Source: Clostridiales bacterium (lineage in GTDB: Bacteria > Bacillota > Clostridia > Lachnospirales > Lachnospiraceae). From it: a stretch of 64,000 nt of DNA. The notes beneath the pieces were generated by a model that saw only the letters and a list, made by a program, of their open reading frames with translations, did no database searches and was not told where the DNA came from. The DNA is taken from NCBI GenBank assembly GCA_021203365.1, contig JAJQBI010000039.1:1-64000 (forward strand), read 5' to 3'. This document shows positions 18,501-26,306 of the stretch, one piece after another. The number at the start of each line of letters is the position of its first letter. The stretch's first letter is position 1. Both the position numbers and the translations under genes were made by a program.

Positions 18501-19738
18501 GTGAATAAACGAGTATCCTCTCCTGCCGGTTTTTCAAAAATCTGACTTCTGATAATCTGCGATACAAGTCTCGCATCATCTCCGTAAAACTCAAAATACC
18601 CATGCTGTTCAAAGCCTACCAGGGTACTTTGGTATCGTTCCTTAATTGTGTCATACTCTTTAGCTGCTGTCTCACTCAGCTGCCATACGGTAAAAGACTC
18701 CGCCGGCGCAGGCGCTGAAAGCATCGGATAGGTTGTTTCAATCACCTCCTTGTGCAGACGGTTGTGAAATCCGGTCTCGTCAAAATACAGACGGTATAAT
18801 TCCATATCCGCCAAAGAAAGTACTGCACGCTTAATGGCAGTATTTCCTTCTATCTCCGCATTTTCCCGGTCTGAATTTCTGCAGGCGTTTTGATATGCCC
18901 TATTTTTCAGAACCGCCGTTTCAACAATCGGAAGGTAATGTTCATACAGATCGCGGATTGTTGGGGTCTGGGGAAGCGTTTCAGGCGGCTCTGTCTCTGG
19001 AGACTCTGCCTCCTGCTGCTTTTCTTCTATAGCATCTGCGTCAACCAAATCATCATGCTGTTCCACGGTCTTTTCGTTTGCTGATTCCGCCTCTTTCTGA
19101 TCTCCAGTCACAGGTTCAAAAGCACCTGCACCCATAAAGTCAAACAGCGTCAATTGCTGGTTTTCAAGCAACGGCTCCTTCCGCTCATTCTTATTGGAAA
19201 ACAGGGTATAGCTGCCATCCACGTACCCTCGCATATCTGCGAGAATTCCGGATCGCTCTTCATATCTATAATCATCGAGGGAAAGCGCAGCCAAAGCTTC
19301 ATCCATTGCCTTCAGAATGGTTCTCATTTTTTCGCGATCTTCCAGTGCCTCTGTCAGATCTTCCAGACTGCCCCCATAAGCAAGTACCTGATCCTGCTGA
19401 TAGGCAAACGGACGCGGAATCTCTGGCGGCATTCCTCCATAAAAGCTCAGGATTTTTGCAGCCATCGTCCTGCGTTCATACGAGGCCATATGGTCATAAT
19501 CTGCGACAGACAAAAACCGTCCGTTTTCAATCAGAAAATCAATCCTTTGCGCTACCTTTTTCCATGGAAGCAAAATCTCTGTCTCAGGGTTTCGGATTCC
19601 ATTCTTACTGAGCCGCAGCCCCTTACTGTCATAATCAGCCCAGGAATCATCCACCCCTGAGAGGGCGTTGCTCTGACCCCCGGTTCCATATTTTTCTTTG
19701 ATGAAGTTTGTTCGGTCTGCCACGGATTCGTTCTGCAA
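12557..19738 (-). CDS. giant N6-adenine methylase / SNF2-type helicase protein, main 3' part
   Basis: 2393 residues from an unconvincing TTG; the frame is open up to the TAG at 19811 and continues that of the upstream gene. Order of parts: a KYGTGG-type domain (1-110), helical and beta accessory domains (to about 640), an ETETE-rich linker (about 690-715), a methyltransferase with EPSCGVGNFMG and NVPFG motifs (about residue 845 on), a superfamily II helicase with Walker A HCVGAGKT (near 1515), DESHYYKN (near 1685), GTPVSN, and motif VI QREGRILRQGN (near 2015), and an Asn/Gln/Ser repeat tail. Such fusions are standard in Tn1549-type elements and resemble phage DarB-like antirestriction proteins; protection of transferred DNA is inference. 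Confidence 0.88.
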   Translation of the reverse strand: MQNESVADRTNFIKEKYGTGGQSNALSGVDDSWADYDSKGLRLSKNGIRNPETEILLPWKKVAQRIDFLIENGRFLSVADYDHMASYERRTMAAKILSFYGGMPPEIPRPFAYQQDQVLAYGGSLEDLTEALEDREKMRTILKAMDEALAALSLDDYRYEERSGILADMRGYVDGSYTLFSNKNERKEPLLENQQLTLFDFMGAGAFEPVTGDQKEAESANEKTVEQHDDLVDADAIEEKQQEAESPETEPPETLPQTPTIRDLYEHYLPIVETAVLKNRAYQNACRNSDRENAEIEGNTAIKRAVLSLADMELYRLYFDETGFHNRLHKEVIETTYPMLSAPAPAESFTVWQLSETAAKEYDTIKERYQSTLVGFEQHGYFEFYGDDARLVSQIIRSQIFEKPAGEDTRLFTAFPVSQWAAFSEMIRKKGESLALMSERPNGTHRLTKYFSWKDYLPLDAVIHVDGREFRIDTVDYQTGIVSLQDMTMVKEARYPIFRSESVEFVRSYYEEEEPIYDFSTEMRVTDALEQNSVNHDDFSGEQMDVIYNAAQKELDIVPLADPDFSPEQMQLIADAEERLQDDSSGISADLIESLSEDAMTQEEVEAAREKYQLPLNADEAERIRPRDKTKDAGDVEETTDGPENVRLKSIVLELNPAEGEVEPVSSEGLEQTAEEQHEKETEIRTEIETDTEIETETETETESETEKEVESDSEPQPQERINFRISDDDLGAGGQKTKFRANMNAIHLLKKLETENRLATAEGQEVLSRYVGWGGIPQAFDERAEGWSGEYQELRSVLTEDKYKEARASTLNAFYTSPTVIKAMYEALERMGLRSGNILEPSCGVGNFMGLIPESMENARMYGVELDSVSGRIAQQLYQKNTISVQGFETTQYPDNFFDCVIGNVPFGSYKVADKRYDRQNFLIHDYFIAKSIDLVRPGGVIAVITSSGTMDKVNSSVREYIGNRADLLGAVRLPKNAFLRNANTGVVADILFLQKRDRASIEHPSWVELGTTPEGYMVNSYFVQHPEMVLGEFTTESTQYGRQEVTVKPIEGAELSLQLHEAISHISGQITEYEPVDDELVEDTTMIPADPAVKNFSFTARDGEVYYRENSQMRKMTLSKDMKARVLGMVGLRDTVRELIDCQLNDGSDEEVEKLQQRLESQYDSFTSQYGLINSRSNKRAFSNDNSYSLLASLEMLDEDGNLERKADIFTRRTIRRAEPVSHVDTASDALALSIGEKAKVDLPYMAELLGTPGEYGKIIQDLQGVIFRDPAEEVQEDETAGWHTADDYLSGNVRKKLEAAKAAAAHDGKYAVNVEYLEKVQPKDLDASEIEVRLGATWVKQEYIQEFMEEMFRPPWRMRDHIKVLYSKHTGQWQITGKSFDKYNVRTNSTYGTKRANGYRLLEDALNLRDTKIYDTVTDDNGKEKRVLNQNETTLAQQKQELLKDEFKDWIFRDMGRREDICRTYNTLFNSIRPREYDGSHIQFVGMNPEITMMEHQRNAVAHILYGNNTLLAHCVGAGKTFEMTAAAMESIRLGLARKCLFVVPNHLTQQWGSDFLRLYPGANVLVATKKDFEPANRKKFCSRIATGQYDAIIIGHSQFERIPLSVERQAASIERQIDDIMLALSDADASGLGKRSFTVKQLEKTKRSLEAKLAKLNDQSRKDDVVTFEQLGVDKLFVDESHYYKNLFLYTKMNNVAGIAQTDAQKSSDMFMKCQYMDEITGGKGVTFATGTPVSNTMSELYTIMRYLQYDTLQEMGLGNFDAWAASFGETITSIELSPEGTGYRAKTRFARFYNLPELISVFRECADVQTADMLNLPVPESEFIDEKLQPSEIQKEMVETFSKRADLVRNGSVDSSVDNMLRITTDGRKLALDQRLLNDMLPDDENSKVNRCVDNIYRIWKETEEKRLTQLVFSDLSTPKKDGSFNVYDDLRNKLIVKGVPPEEIAFIHNADTEVKKEELFKKVRTGQVRILVGSTAKMGAGTNVQDRLIALHHLDVPWKPSDLEQREGRILRQGNQNKKVKIYRYVTEGTFDAFSWQTLETKQKFISQIMTSKSPVRSAEDVDDTALTYAEIKALATSNPYIKEKMSLDVDVSKLKLLKANYKSQFYQLESDVAKKYPGEIKATEQYIAGMKSDAEAVAAIPALDKEHFSMTVNGTVYTEYKEAGEAIISAAIAMRAAGVDGVIGEYHGFSMQAGFVMLTQKFTLILQKSGGRHYVELGKDPTGNITRINHALTSIGEKLLPEAEQKLENLRQQMQNAQEELKKPFPKEQELTEKSARLAELNALLNMDKKDSMDAVGVGEKATPAEPVSSGGRNQPASVGDILGRDETGQSCGWQSNQGSQRWQGNPNSQSNPNTQNSQNSQNSPNRQNVAQSRFRSTKPKMYPYR
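12605..12700 (-). repeat. 9-bp tandem repeats at the end of the giant gene
   Basis: The plus strand shows units of the form CTGTTTTGG repeated with drift about ten times, coding for N-S-Q/N-S-P triplets in the protein tail. Being in multiples of three, slippage would change the tail length without shifting the frame. Confidence 0.7.
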
Positions 19739-19810
19739 ATAAAATGAATACGTAGAAAGCCTGCCGTCCGAATAAACACCTCCGCTTGCCAGATACGCGT
19801 CGATTTCATC

Positions 19811-19813
19811 CTA
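19811..19813 (-). other. in-frame amber codon interrupting the giant gene
   Basis: The frame reads ...HKVFIT-TAG-DEIDAYLASGG... and stays open on both sides: 21949 to 12557 is exactly 3131 codons with this one internal stop. A CAG-to-TAG change would explain it. The first 24 codons after it contain no ATG or GTG, and the TTG at 19738 has no ribosome site. Confidence 0.9.
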
Positions 19814-21949
19814 CGTGATAAACACCTTGTGTTCCTGCCATTGAAAATCAGACCGAGCCTGAAAGTGCATCGTTTTCAACGCTAAATGCTGGAATTGTCG
19901 CAGGACTTTTTCGGGACTATAAATATGTGATCGCATCAGGTCATGGTTTCTTTCATATACATTCACAAACCCTTCCAGCCGTGCATTCAGGTCAACCAAA
20001 AAGTCATGTTGTGTAAGAAGTTCCGACAGTTTTTCCTCAATATCCGGAAAGAAAGCAGAAAAAGGCTCTAAGTCCGCAAAAACGTGTTCCGCAACACCGT
20101 CAGCCATTTCTCTTTCAAAAAAAGCCAGGGACTGCGCGTGTTCCTTTATCACAGTGCTACGCGCTGCATCCAGTACCGGCTGCAATGCATATTCGCCCTG
20201 CTTCAGTAGCTGATGAATACGGCTGCTCACGTTCTCCCACGATAAAAATGCCTTATCCAGGATTTGATCATGCACCGTATGTCCAAGCGCGATCTGCACT
20301 CCGGACGGGTCGAACCATACGGAATATTCTTTTCCATCAATCTCAAAGCCTTTTCCGCCTGTGCCATATTCCGTGCGGACGAATTCCGTGTATTCCTCGT
20401 CCGTCTGTTCTGACATGAAATTATGGATCAGGCGCGGCAGACTGTGGGTTTTATTGCCTCCGGTCCGCAAAATTTCATCCACAACTTCTGATGGTATTGA
20501 AATCTCCCCGGCATAGAGCGCAGCCTGACGCTCCTCGATCTCGCGGATCTGCTCCTCCATCGTCGGAATTACGGGCAAAGATAAAGCAGAGACTATTTCG
20601 GCCTCTGCTTCATCAATTACTGTTCCACTGGTTTCTTCGGGATGATCTTCAATCAGATGTAGATCAGTTCCTGATAAATGGTCTCTTCCGCCATCTCCTT
20701 CAGGCTGTTCTGGTGTGCTACCCACGCCATCTGGTCGCTCTTGTCCGGTCCCGGATATGCTTTCTGCAGGCCCTCCATCAGGACTTCCAGACGTTCCTGC
20801 GCGGCCTTCTCGATATCCGCCAGATAACTGTTCAGTTTCCCCTGCAGCAGGAGTGACGAGTACATCCCCCGCCTGTTCTCCTTCAGGTATGTCTCCCGGA
20901 GCATCCCGTACTTCCCGATGCTCTCCTCCGGAATCTCGTCCGTGATGGTCAGATTCGGATAAAGGTAATCTCCACTGCGGTAATAGTTCAGTTCCATGAT
21001 CATTTCCTCCTTTTTGTTCTGCTGTATGGTCTGTTTCCTGCTTTTCAGGTTCCTGCGTTGCCCGTTGTTTCGTTTCGGATTCTTCTGGTTCCCGAACCGT
21101 TGGATGAGTGGTTTCTGTTTTTTCAGGCTCCTGATTGGTCTTGTTGGAAGTATTGTAGCCTCCCCGATTCTGATTTGCAACTTTGTCGCGGGTCTCTTCC
21201 AAAATTATTTTTCGCACCGTTCGTCCGATATCAATCAGCACTGTCTCACTGGCCTGCCATACCGCATCACCCAGATGTGCCAGAACTCCAATATCCCGGT
21301 ATTTTACAATATCCCTATAGTCGACTGCTCCCACATAATCTGCCGGTTCAAGCCCGCACCGTTTGAAAAGCGTATACAAAATACTCATCGCCATCAGATA
21401 ACGGAATTCCTTCCGGATCGTTTCCGTATCTGCTCCAAGTGAAGAACTTCCGGGTTCCGTAAACAGACCTTCCACTGCATCATCCAGATAATTCTTCGTC
21501 TGGACGATAGCCACTCCCATCAACGCTGACCGCAGATCCTCAGAATAATTATCCTCAACGCCATACGTTTCCAATAGATGATCCTTAACCGCATCGCGAT
21601 GTTCCGGAAGCATCTGCCACAAGATGGGCTGCCTGCCATTCCTTGACGGAACCGTATCCGACACATCAAAAACATAGCGCAGCCTGGGGCGGGCGCCAGT
21701 CTGCTTATCAATCAGTGCGATTCCCTTAGACCCCCGCTTAATCCAGCAGTTCATTTTCTTGCTCCAGACATCAAATTCTGCACAGGCAGTCGCATCCGGA
21801 CGCTGTGCGTGGATCAGCAGGGTATCCTCGAACGAATAGCGATACAGGCGAGAGGATGTATCCAGATAATCCATCCACTTTTCCGCCGACGCCGTTATCT
21901 CTGCAGCATGATCCTCTGCCAGCTTTATTACCTCATTAATTTTTGCCAT
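19811..21949 (-). CDS. giant methylase-helicase protein, 5' part (ArdC-like N-terminal region)
   Basis: 712 residues ending at an in-frame TAG. Residues 1-260 have the pattern common to the start of the giant proteins of these elements (LDTSSRLYRYSFEDTLLIHAQRP, FDVWSKKMNCWIKRGSKGIAL, RLRYVFDVSD). Residues about 265-310 are a Thr/Glu-rich linker. About 318-432 is a Gly/Pro/Ser/Asp-rich stretch that overlaps tnpV in another frame. About 490-712 holds a domain around VRTEYGTGGKGFEI, repeated at the start of the downstream part. The part after the TAG is in the same frame with no good start codon, so this was one gene of 3130 codons. ORF starts with a GGAAGGTGG site. Confidence 0.82.
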   Translation of the reverse strand: MAKINEVIKLAEDHAAEITASAEKWMDYLDTSSRLYRYSFEDTLLIHAQRPDATACAEFDVWSKKMNCWIKRGSKGIALIDKQTGARPRLRYVFDVSDTVPSRNGRQPILWQMLPEHRDAVKDHLLETYGVEDNYSEDLRSALMGVAIVQTKNYLDDAVEGLFTEPGSSSLGADTETIRKEFRYLMAMSILYTLFKRCGLEPADYVGAVDYRDIVKYRDIGVLAHLGDAVWQASETVLIDIGRTVRKIILEETRDKVANQNRGGYNTSNKTNQEPEKTETTHPTVREPEESETKQRATQEPEKQETDHTAEQKGGNDHGTELLPQWRLPLSESDHHGRDSGGEHREVRDAPGDIPEGEQAGDVLVTPAAGETEQLSGGYREGRAGTSGSPDGGPAESISGTGQERPDGVGSTPEQPEGDGGRDHLSGTDLHLIEDHPEETSGTVIDEAEAEIVSALSLPVIPTMEEQIREIEERQAALYAGEISIPSEVVDEILRTGGNKTHSLPRLIHNFMSEQTDEEYTEFVRTEYGTGGKGFEIDGKEYSVWFDPSGVQIALGHTVHDQILDKAFLSWENVSSRIHQLLKQGEYALQPVLDAARSTVIKEHAQSLAFFEREMADGVAEHVFADLEPFSAFFPDIEEKLSELLTQHDFLVDLNARLEGFVNVYERNHDLMRSHIYSPEKVLRQFQHLALKTMHFQARSDFQWQEHKVFIT
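20653..20997 (-). CDS. tnpV: TnpV-family transposon protein, overprinted inside the giant gene
   Basis: 114 residues from the ATG at 20997, which has AAGGAGG eight bases upstream. It has the TnpV pattern: NYYRSGDYLYPNLTI, SIGKYGMLRETYLKENRRGMYS, LLQGKLNSYLADIEKAAQERLE, MAWVAHQNSL and EETIYQELIY. It lies wholly within the 5' part of the giant gene, in the +1 frame relative to it. The overlapped giant-protein segment is low-complexity (Gly/Pro/Glu/Asp-rich), as expected when the TnpV frame carries the constraint. TnpV function is unknown; it is named from Tn4451-type elements. Confidence 0.8.
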   Translation of the reverse strand: MELNYYRSGDYLYPNLTITDEIPEESIGKYGMLRETYLKENRRGMYSSLLLQGKLNSYLADIEKAAQERLEVLMEGLQKAYPGPDKSDQMAWVAHQNSLKEMAEETIYQELIYI

Positions 21950-21968
21950 GCGTCATCCACCACCTTCC

Positions 21969-22922
21969 TTACGGGGTCCGTCCTGCTTTCCTTTTGCGGG
22001 ATTCTTCTTTTTGTTCGGATTTCTGAGGTTCTAACTCTTCCTGTTGCTGCAGTTCCTGTTCTTCTGGAGGCTGTTCCGTCTCACTTGAGATGGCCTGCGT
22101 TTCCACTGAAATCTGTTCTGTTTCTTCGGAAAATTCTTCCGATGCCTTTGAAATCTGCTTTGTTTCTTCCCGGGAGGCATCTACTTCTTTTGGAATCTGT
22201 CTTACTTCTTCAGAACTTCGCTCGCTCTCTGCCATTTCTGTAAGCTGGCCTGACTGTCCTGCTTCCTGCCCGGAATATTTTGGACTGTTTTCCGTTTCTT
22301 TTGTAATCTGTACTGTTTCCATCGGCATCTGTGCCATTTCCTCTGGAATCTGCTTTGTATCCTCCGAAATCACTTCCTGCTTCTCCTTCTCAAACCGGCA
22401 TCTAATATAGTCCCATACCTCGTTAAAGAGGTTTTCCTTCGTACTGCGTCTCCCATTATCATAATATTCCGGAAGTGCCTCCACCACCATCGCCATATCT
22501 TTCAGTAGACTGCGGGATGCTTCCCGGTCTTCAAAAGTGGAATAAATATCGTTTTTCGCAAGGCTTAAAAAGTTCCCTGCCCCGCGATATTTCTCAAATG
22601 GATGAGAAAATCCATCCGGAAGATGAAGATAAAAGTCAAGCACTTTACGCGCCGCCTCTTCCTGAGACAGATCGCTGCTGATTCCAGGCTTTTCATCCTG
22701 ATTCTTTTCTCCCATCTCTGACAGCGTCTGCATCTCCTCGTAATTCCTCGCCAGCAGGAAATCTCCGTAACGATCCTCTATCGCCTTGTCACTTTTCAGG
22801 TATTGATGGAATGCCTGGTTCACTGACTCATAACTGCGCATCAGCGCGTACAGGGACTCTTTCAGATGTTCAAGCTCTTTCTCCAGATCCGCCTGCCGGA
22901 TGATTTTCATCGGTGCTCCCAT
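21969..22922 (-). CDS. element protein with helical N-terminus and acidic repeat tail
   Basis: 317 residues from the ATG at 22922 (AAAGGAGG at spacing 9). The first 185 residues look helical and folded (ADLEKELEHLKESLYALMRSY; LHLPDGFSHPFEKYRGAGN). From about 190 on there are drifting repeats rich in Glu, Thr, Gln and Ser of the type EETKQISxE, then a basic end. It overlaps the upstream coiled-coil gene by 53 bases and is followed after 19 bases by the giant gene. No known function. Confidence 0.65.
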   Translation of the reverse strand: MGAPMKIIRQADLEKELEHLKESLYALMRSYESVNQAFHQYLKSDKAIEDRYGDFLLARNYEEMQTLSEMGEKNQDEKPGISSDLSQEEAARKVLDFYLHLPDGFSHPFEKYRGAGNFLSLAKNDIYSTFEDREASRSLLKDMAMVVEALPEYYDNGRRSTKENLFNEVWDYIRCRFEKEKQEVISEDTKQIPEEMAQMPMETVQITKETENSPKYSGQEAGQSGQLTEMAESERSSEEVRQIPKEVDASREETKQISKASEEFSEETEQISVETQAISSETEQPPEEQELQQQEELEPQKSEQKEESRKRKAGRTP

Positions 22923-24393
22923 TTTTATCTGCCTCCTTTCCTGCCGGAATCCCGGCATCTTTTCTCATAAAATAATTTGCCAGCATCTGCATATTCCGTG
23001 CCGGAAGTTCCGGATTGCGGATCTGCTCAAGTTCCTTCAGCGGCATCCCCGCTTTCACCGCAGCATAAATAATCTCGAACTGTTCATCCGTATAGCCCGG
23101 ATTTTTAATCAGGTCGATCACAAAATCGTCCCTCTTCCTGGTCTCTTTTCTCTTATGTTTCTGATGGAACGGAAGAAGTCCCTTCTTTCCCGGTTTTGAA
23201 AAATAATCAGCATCCGACATATTTTCTTCTCGCGTGCTGCCCAAATTCCTTTCATGGCTCGAATCTCCAGTTCCAGTTGAGCTTTTCATTACAACCTGTT
23301 CCTCTGGTGCCGCCGGCTTCACTGCTCCTGGCTGATTTTCTTCAACCGCAGCATTTCCTGGCTGCAATCTCCTTTCCGCTAACTGAGCTTTCAATTTTTC
23401 ATTTTCACTCACTAGACGATCGCGCTCTTCCGCCAGTTTCTGATTCTCCACCTGCACTGTTTTCAGCTGTGCACACAGCGCACCCAGTTCTTTCTGAACC
23501 GAATCCAGCTTCACCGTGCAGGTTCCAAGCTCCGTCTCCAAGGCATCCCGTTTCCTGTCCGCTTCTGACTTCAAAAGCGATTTTTCTGTCTCAAACGTAA
23601 TTTTCAGCGAACAGATTTTTTCCTCCGAATATTCCTGCTGCTGTTTCAGCCGTTCCTCGGCAGCCTCCCGTTCGCTCCTGATCCGATCATCCGCGTAAGC
23701 TTTGCTGTTCTCCTGCTCCTTCCTTAAAAATTCCATCTGCAGGTCAAACCGCTCCCTTGCCAGTTCCGTCTCGTGTCGCAGTTTTTCAATCTCATCGAAC
23801 TGGCTGAATTTTTCCCTTGCGGCAAAATCTGCGTAAGCATCCTTTACTTCGCTCAGGGAATAGTTTCCTTTATAGAATTTCATGGCGAATTCTTCGCCGC
23901 CGATCAACGCAACGCAGCGCAACAGGTCGAGACTGACAAGGCTGATCTCCCTTCCGTAGCAAAACACTTCCTCAATAAATTCTTTGCTGAAGCCTTCCCG
24001 GCACATCAAATAGAGCTGCTCGATATGATGTGCATAGGAATCATCCGAATTAAGATAGGGAGCGTAGTTCAGATATTGTTTCATCAACTGCCCGGCTTTT
24101 TCATCCGCCACTTCTCTTCCTTCCAGGTCAATCTGTGTTACGGTCATCTTTTCCTGCTTTGCTTCCTGTTTCCTATCCTGTTCCAAATTCTGCTCTGTTT
24201 TCGCCTGCTTCTCTTCTTGATCCGGATTCTGCTCTGTTTCCCTCCGCTTCTTTTTTTGATCTGTACTCTTCCCTTCTCCCATCCGCTCTTCCGGTTTATT
24301 CTTATTCGGATTCTTTCCCGATGGCTGCGCCGGGCGTCTTTCTTCCCGCCGCGTCGCTCCGTTTTTTTTTGCCTCTGCTTTTCTCTGTCCCAT
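22870..24393 (-). CDS. long coiled-coil protein of the mobilisation region
   Basis: 507 residues from the ATG at 24393 (GAGAGG about 10 bases upstream); it overlaps the relaxase end by 92 bases. A basic, Gln/Lys/Glu-rich N-terminus leads to a folded segment (about 90-195, around LMKQYLNYAPYLNSDDSYAHHIEQL), then a coiled coil (about 200-360, with SEREAAEERLKQQQEYSEEK), a linker, and a C-terminal helical repeat (DEQFEIIYAAVKAGMPLKEL) like that of the protein at 3453. Position next to the relaxase suggests a relaxosome or transfer accessory role; this is inference. Confidence 0.65.
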   Translation of the reverse strand: MGQRKAEAKKNGATRREERRPAQPSGKNPNKNKPEERMGEGKSTDQKKKRRETEQNPDQEEKQAKTEQNLEQDRKQEAKQEKMTVTQIDLEGREVADEKAGQLMKQYLNYAPYLNSDDSYAHHIEQLYLMCREGFSKEFIEEVFCYGREISLVSLDLLRCVALIGGEEFAMKFYKGNYSLSEVKDAYADFAAREKFSQFDEIEKLRHETELARERFDLQMEFLRKEQENSKAYADDRIRSEREAAEERLKQQQEYSEEKICSLKITFETEKSLLKSEADRKRDALETELGTCTVKLDSVQKELGALCAQLKTVQVENQKLAEERDRLVSENEKLKAQLAERRLQPGNAAVEENQPGAVKPAAPEEQVVMKSSTGTGDSSHERNLGSTREENMSDADYFSKPGKKGLLPFHQKHKRKETRKRDDFVIDLIKNPGYTDEQFEIIYAAVKAGMPLKELEQIRNPELPARNMQMLANYFMRKDAGIPAGKEADKNGSTDENHPAGGSGERA

Positions 24394-25864
24394 ATTTTGT
24401 ATCCTCTCTTTTCTCGTTGATTTTGTTTTTATGGTCTTCTTTTGACATACTTCTTTCTCTCGCCGGCGGCTCCTTCTGACATAAAAGTTTGAACGTATCT
24501 TCGACAATCCTCATCTCTTTTTTGTTATCTTTCAAAGCACCACGGCACCTGTCCATTTTTTCTTTTACTTCATTCCGTTGAAAAACCGCCTCCCCATATG
24601 GGCAGACGGCTTCAATCAGTTTCAACAGTTCTTCCATTTCCTGCTTCGTCTCCGGCTGCGGATCAGACTGATATTTCTCTTTCAGCTTCTCATACCTGGA
24701 TACGTAGTAAAACGGCTGCTTCTTATAATATTTTGTCCGGATTGCCGAAAGCTCACGCTCCAGGACCTCCCGTTCTTTTGTCAGTTCTTCCTTCCTTTTC
24801 TCCAAATCGGATTCGTCACCGATATCGTAATCAAGCATATACCGGATGGCATCGGATAATTTGCGGATCTCCAGGATATCCTGCTTGTTCCGCACCCTCT
24901 GCTCTTTTGTCATCCGCTCTGGTTTCCGGATAAAATAAGTGTTATTCCATCTTTCCCAAAAACTCCTCTGGAACGGTGTCATCTTCCAGTCGGGACAGCG
25001 GATAATTTTTGCGTAAATCACTTCGCGCATTTCCTGACGGTCACCGTATGTCTTGTAACGGATTTCAATTTCCGGCTTACTTCCCTTGTCCTCGATCCTC
25101 TGGATAATTTCTTCTTTCGCGTAGCCATCTCCGAGCCGACCGGTACGAAATGCCCGCCCGGCTCCTTCCGGAAGCAATGAAAGGAACTTTCCGTTTCTCT
25201 TTACTGTGTATCCGTCACTGCGCAGGTAATCGAGAAAAGCCTCGTAGCTTTCCGAATGCGCAATCGCTTCGTCAATATCATCCCGGATAATATCCGTCCA
25301 GCTGTAATACTCTCCCTTTTCTATCCGCTTTGGTCGTTTCCACTCACCATAGTTTCTTCCTCGCCGGTCTTCATCATACTCCAAAGTCGGCAGATGATAT
25401 TTCTCGCAGATGCGGTCGGTAATCGGCTGAATGCGTTTTTCCCAGTCACCCTTTGGCGAATGGAATTTCAGGCCATCCGTTTTTGATACGGAATCGAACG
25501 TGATGTGTACGTGCATATGTGCCTTGTCATTGTGGACAGCGAACGCATAATAATAATCGTCTCCCAGCAGTTCCCGGCAGAATTCTTCTGCAACCTGAAA
25601 TGCCGTCGCTTCATCGATGCCGCAGTCCGGTGGAAAAGAAAGCATATAATGAAAAGCCTGACTTCCGTCCTCCTTGCCCCAGAATTTTTTATTTTCTATC
25701 ATCGTCCGGTAAATCATCTCTGGAGTCCTGCCGGCGTTTCCGCCGATCCACAGACCATTCCCGCACTTTTCATCCCGGCAGATATAAAATAAATTTTTCT
25801 TCAGATGCGAAGCTTTGTTGCTCCCTTTCGTTTCCTTGATTCTCAGTAGCCGGGTCACCGCCAT
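24302..25864 (-). CDS. MOBP-type relaxase (mobilisation nuclease)
   Basis: 520 residues from the ATG at 25864, with AGAGGTGG nine bases upstream; an earlier in-frame ATG inside mobC has none. The three-histidine motif HNDKAHMHVHI lies near residues 108-118, and an upstream catalytic tyrosine is probably in LKKNLFYICRDEKCGNG or the adjacent segment. It would nick oriT and lead the strand to VirD4. The C-terminal half is charged and coiled, ending in a Lys/Arg-rich tail. It starts four bases after the mobC stop. Confidence 0.92.
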   Translation of the reverse strand: MAVTRLLRIKETKGSNKASHLKKNLFYICRDEKCGNGLWIGGNAGRTPEMIYRTMIENKKFWGKEDGSQAFHYMLSFPPDCGIDEATAFQVAEEFCRELLGDDYYYAFAVHNDKAHMHVHITFDSVSKTDGLKFHSPKGDWEKRIQPITDRICEKYHLPTLEYDEDRRGRNYGEWKRPKRIEKGEYYSWTDIIRDDIDEAIAHSESYEAFLDYLRSDGYTVKRNGKFLSLLPEGAGRAFRTGRLGDGYAKEEIIQRIEDKGSKPEIEIRYKTYGDRQEMREVIYAKIIRCPDWKMTPFQRSFWERWNNTYFIRKPERMTKEQRVRNKQDILEIRKLSDAIRYMLDYDIGDESDLEKRKEELTKEREVLERELSAIRTKYYKKQPFYYVSRYEKLKEKYQSDPQPETKQEMEELLKLIEAVCPYGEAVFQRNEVKEKMDRCRGALKDNKKEMRIVEDTFKLLCQKEPPARERSMSKEDHKNKINEKREDTKYGTEKSRGKKKRSDAAGRKTPGAAIGKESE

Positions 25865-25868
25865 ATCT

Positions 25869-26306
25869 CTATCCACCTCTTCTCGTTTTTTTCGATTTTG
25901 CTTTACCAGTATCCGATGCAGCCCCTTCATGATTCTTTTCATTTTTCATTTCATCATCGTGTTCCGATGCGAAGAAATAATTTTCATTTTGGGCTTGCAG
26001 CAGCTGAACTGTCTCATAATACTTCCAGTCAATTTTCTCAAGAAGCTCCAACAGTTTTTGATAATCCATGTTCGTAATAAACCGCCTGGAATTGCACGAG
26101 CGCACCACCTGATTGATGTTCGTCCCGATTTTCAAAACTGAACTTTTCAGTTCCTGCAAAGCCAGGCTCGACTCCGGCGGAAGCTGAAAAATCTTTCTCC
26201 TCATATAATCCGATTCGGATAAGCCGTTGCGTTCTGCCTGCTCGGCAATCTTCGCAGCCTCCTCCTCCGTGCAGCGGAACGCTTTCCAGACTGTCCTGTT
26301 TGCCAT
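25869..26306 (-). CDS. mobC: MobC relaxosome protein
   Basis: 145 residues. The N-terminus looks like a ribbon-helix-helix (RTVWKAFRCTEEEAAKIAEQAERNG) followed by the MobC segment (KSSVLKIGTNINQVVRSCNS). Such proteins bind oriT and help the relaxase nick. The tail is Asp/Glu then Lys-rich. The ATG at 26306 overlaps the stop of a 23-codon upstream frame (TGATG). The relaxase gene follows directly. Confidence 0.9.
   Translation of the reverse strand: MANRTVWKAFRCTEEEAAKIAEQAERNGLSESDYMRRKIFQLPPESSLALQELKSSVLKIGTNINQVVRSCNSRRFITNMDYQKLLELLEKIDWKYYETVQLLQAQNENYFFASEHDDEMKNEKNHEGAASDTGKAKSKKTRRGG

Noticed and set aside
18890-19084. Other small plus-strand frames inside the giant gene
   Set aside because: Antisense shadows without start signals.
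19811-19813. Pyrrolysine or programmed recoding at the amber codon
   Set aside because: No pyl genes or recoding signal can be seen here; a point mutation is the simpler reading, so recoding is left only as an alternative.
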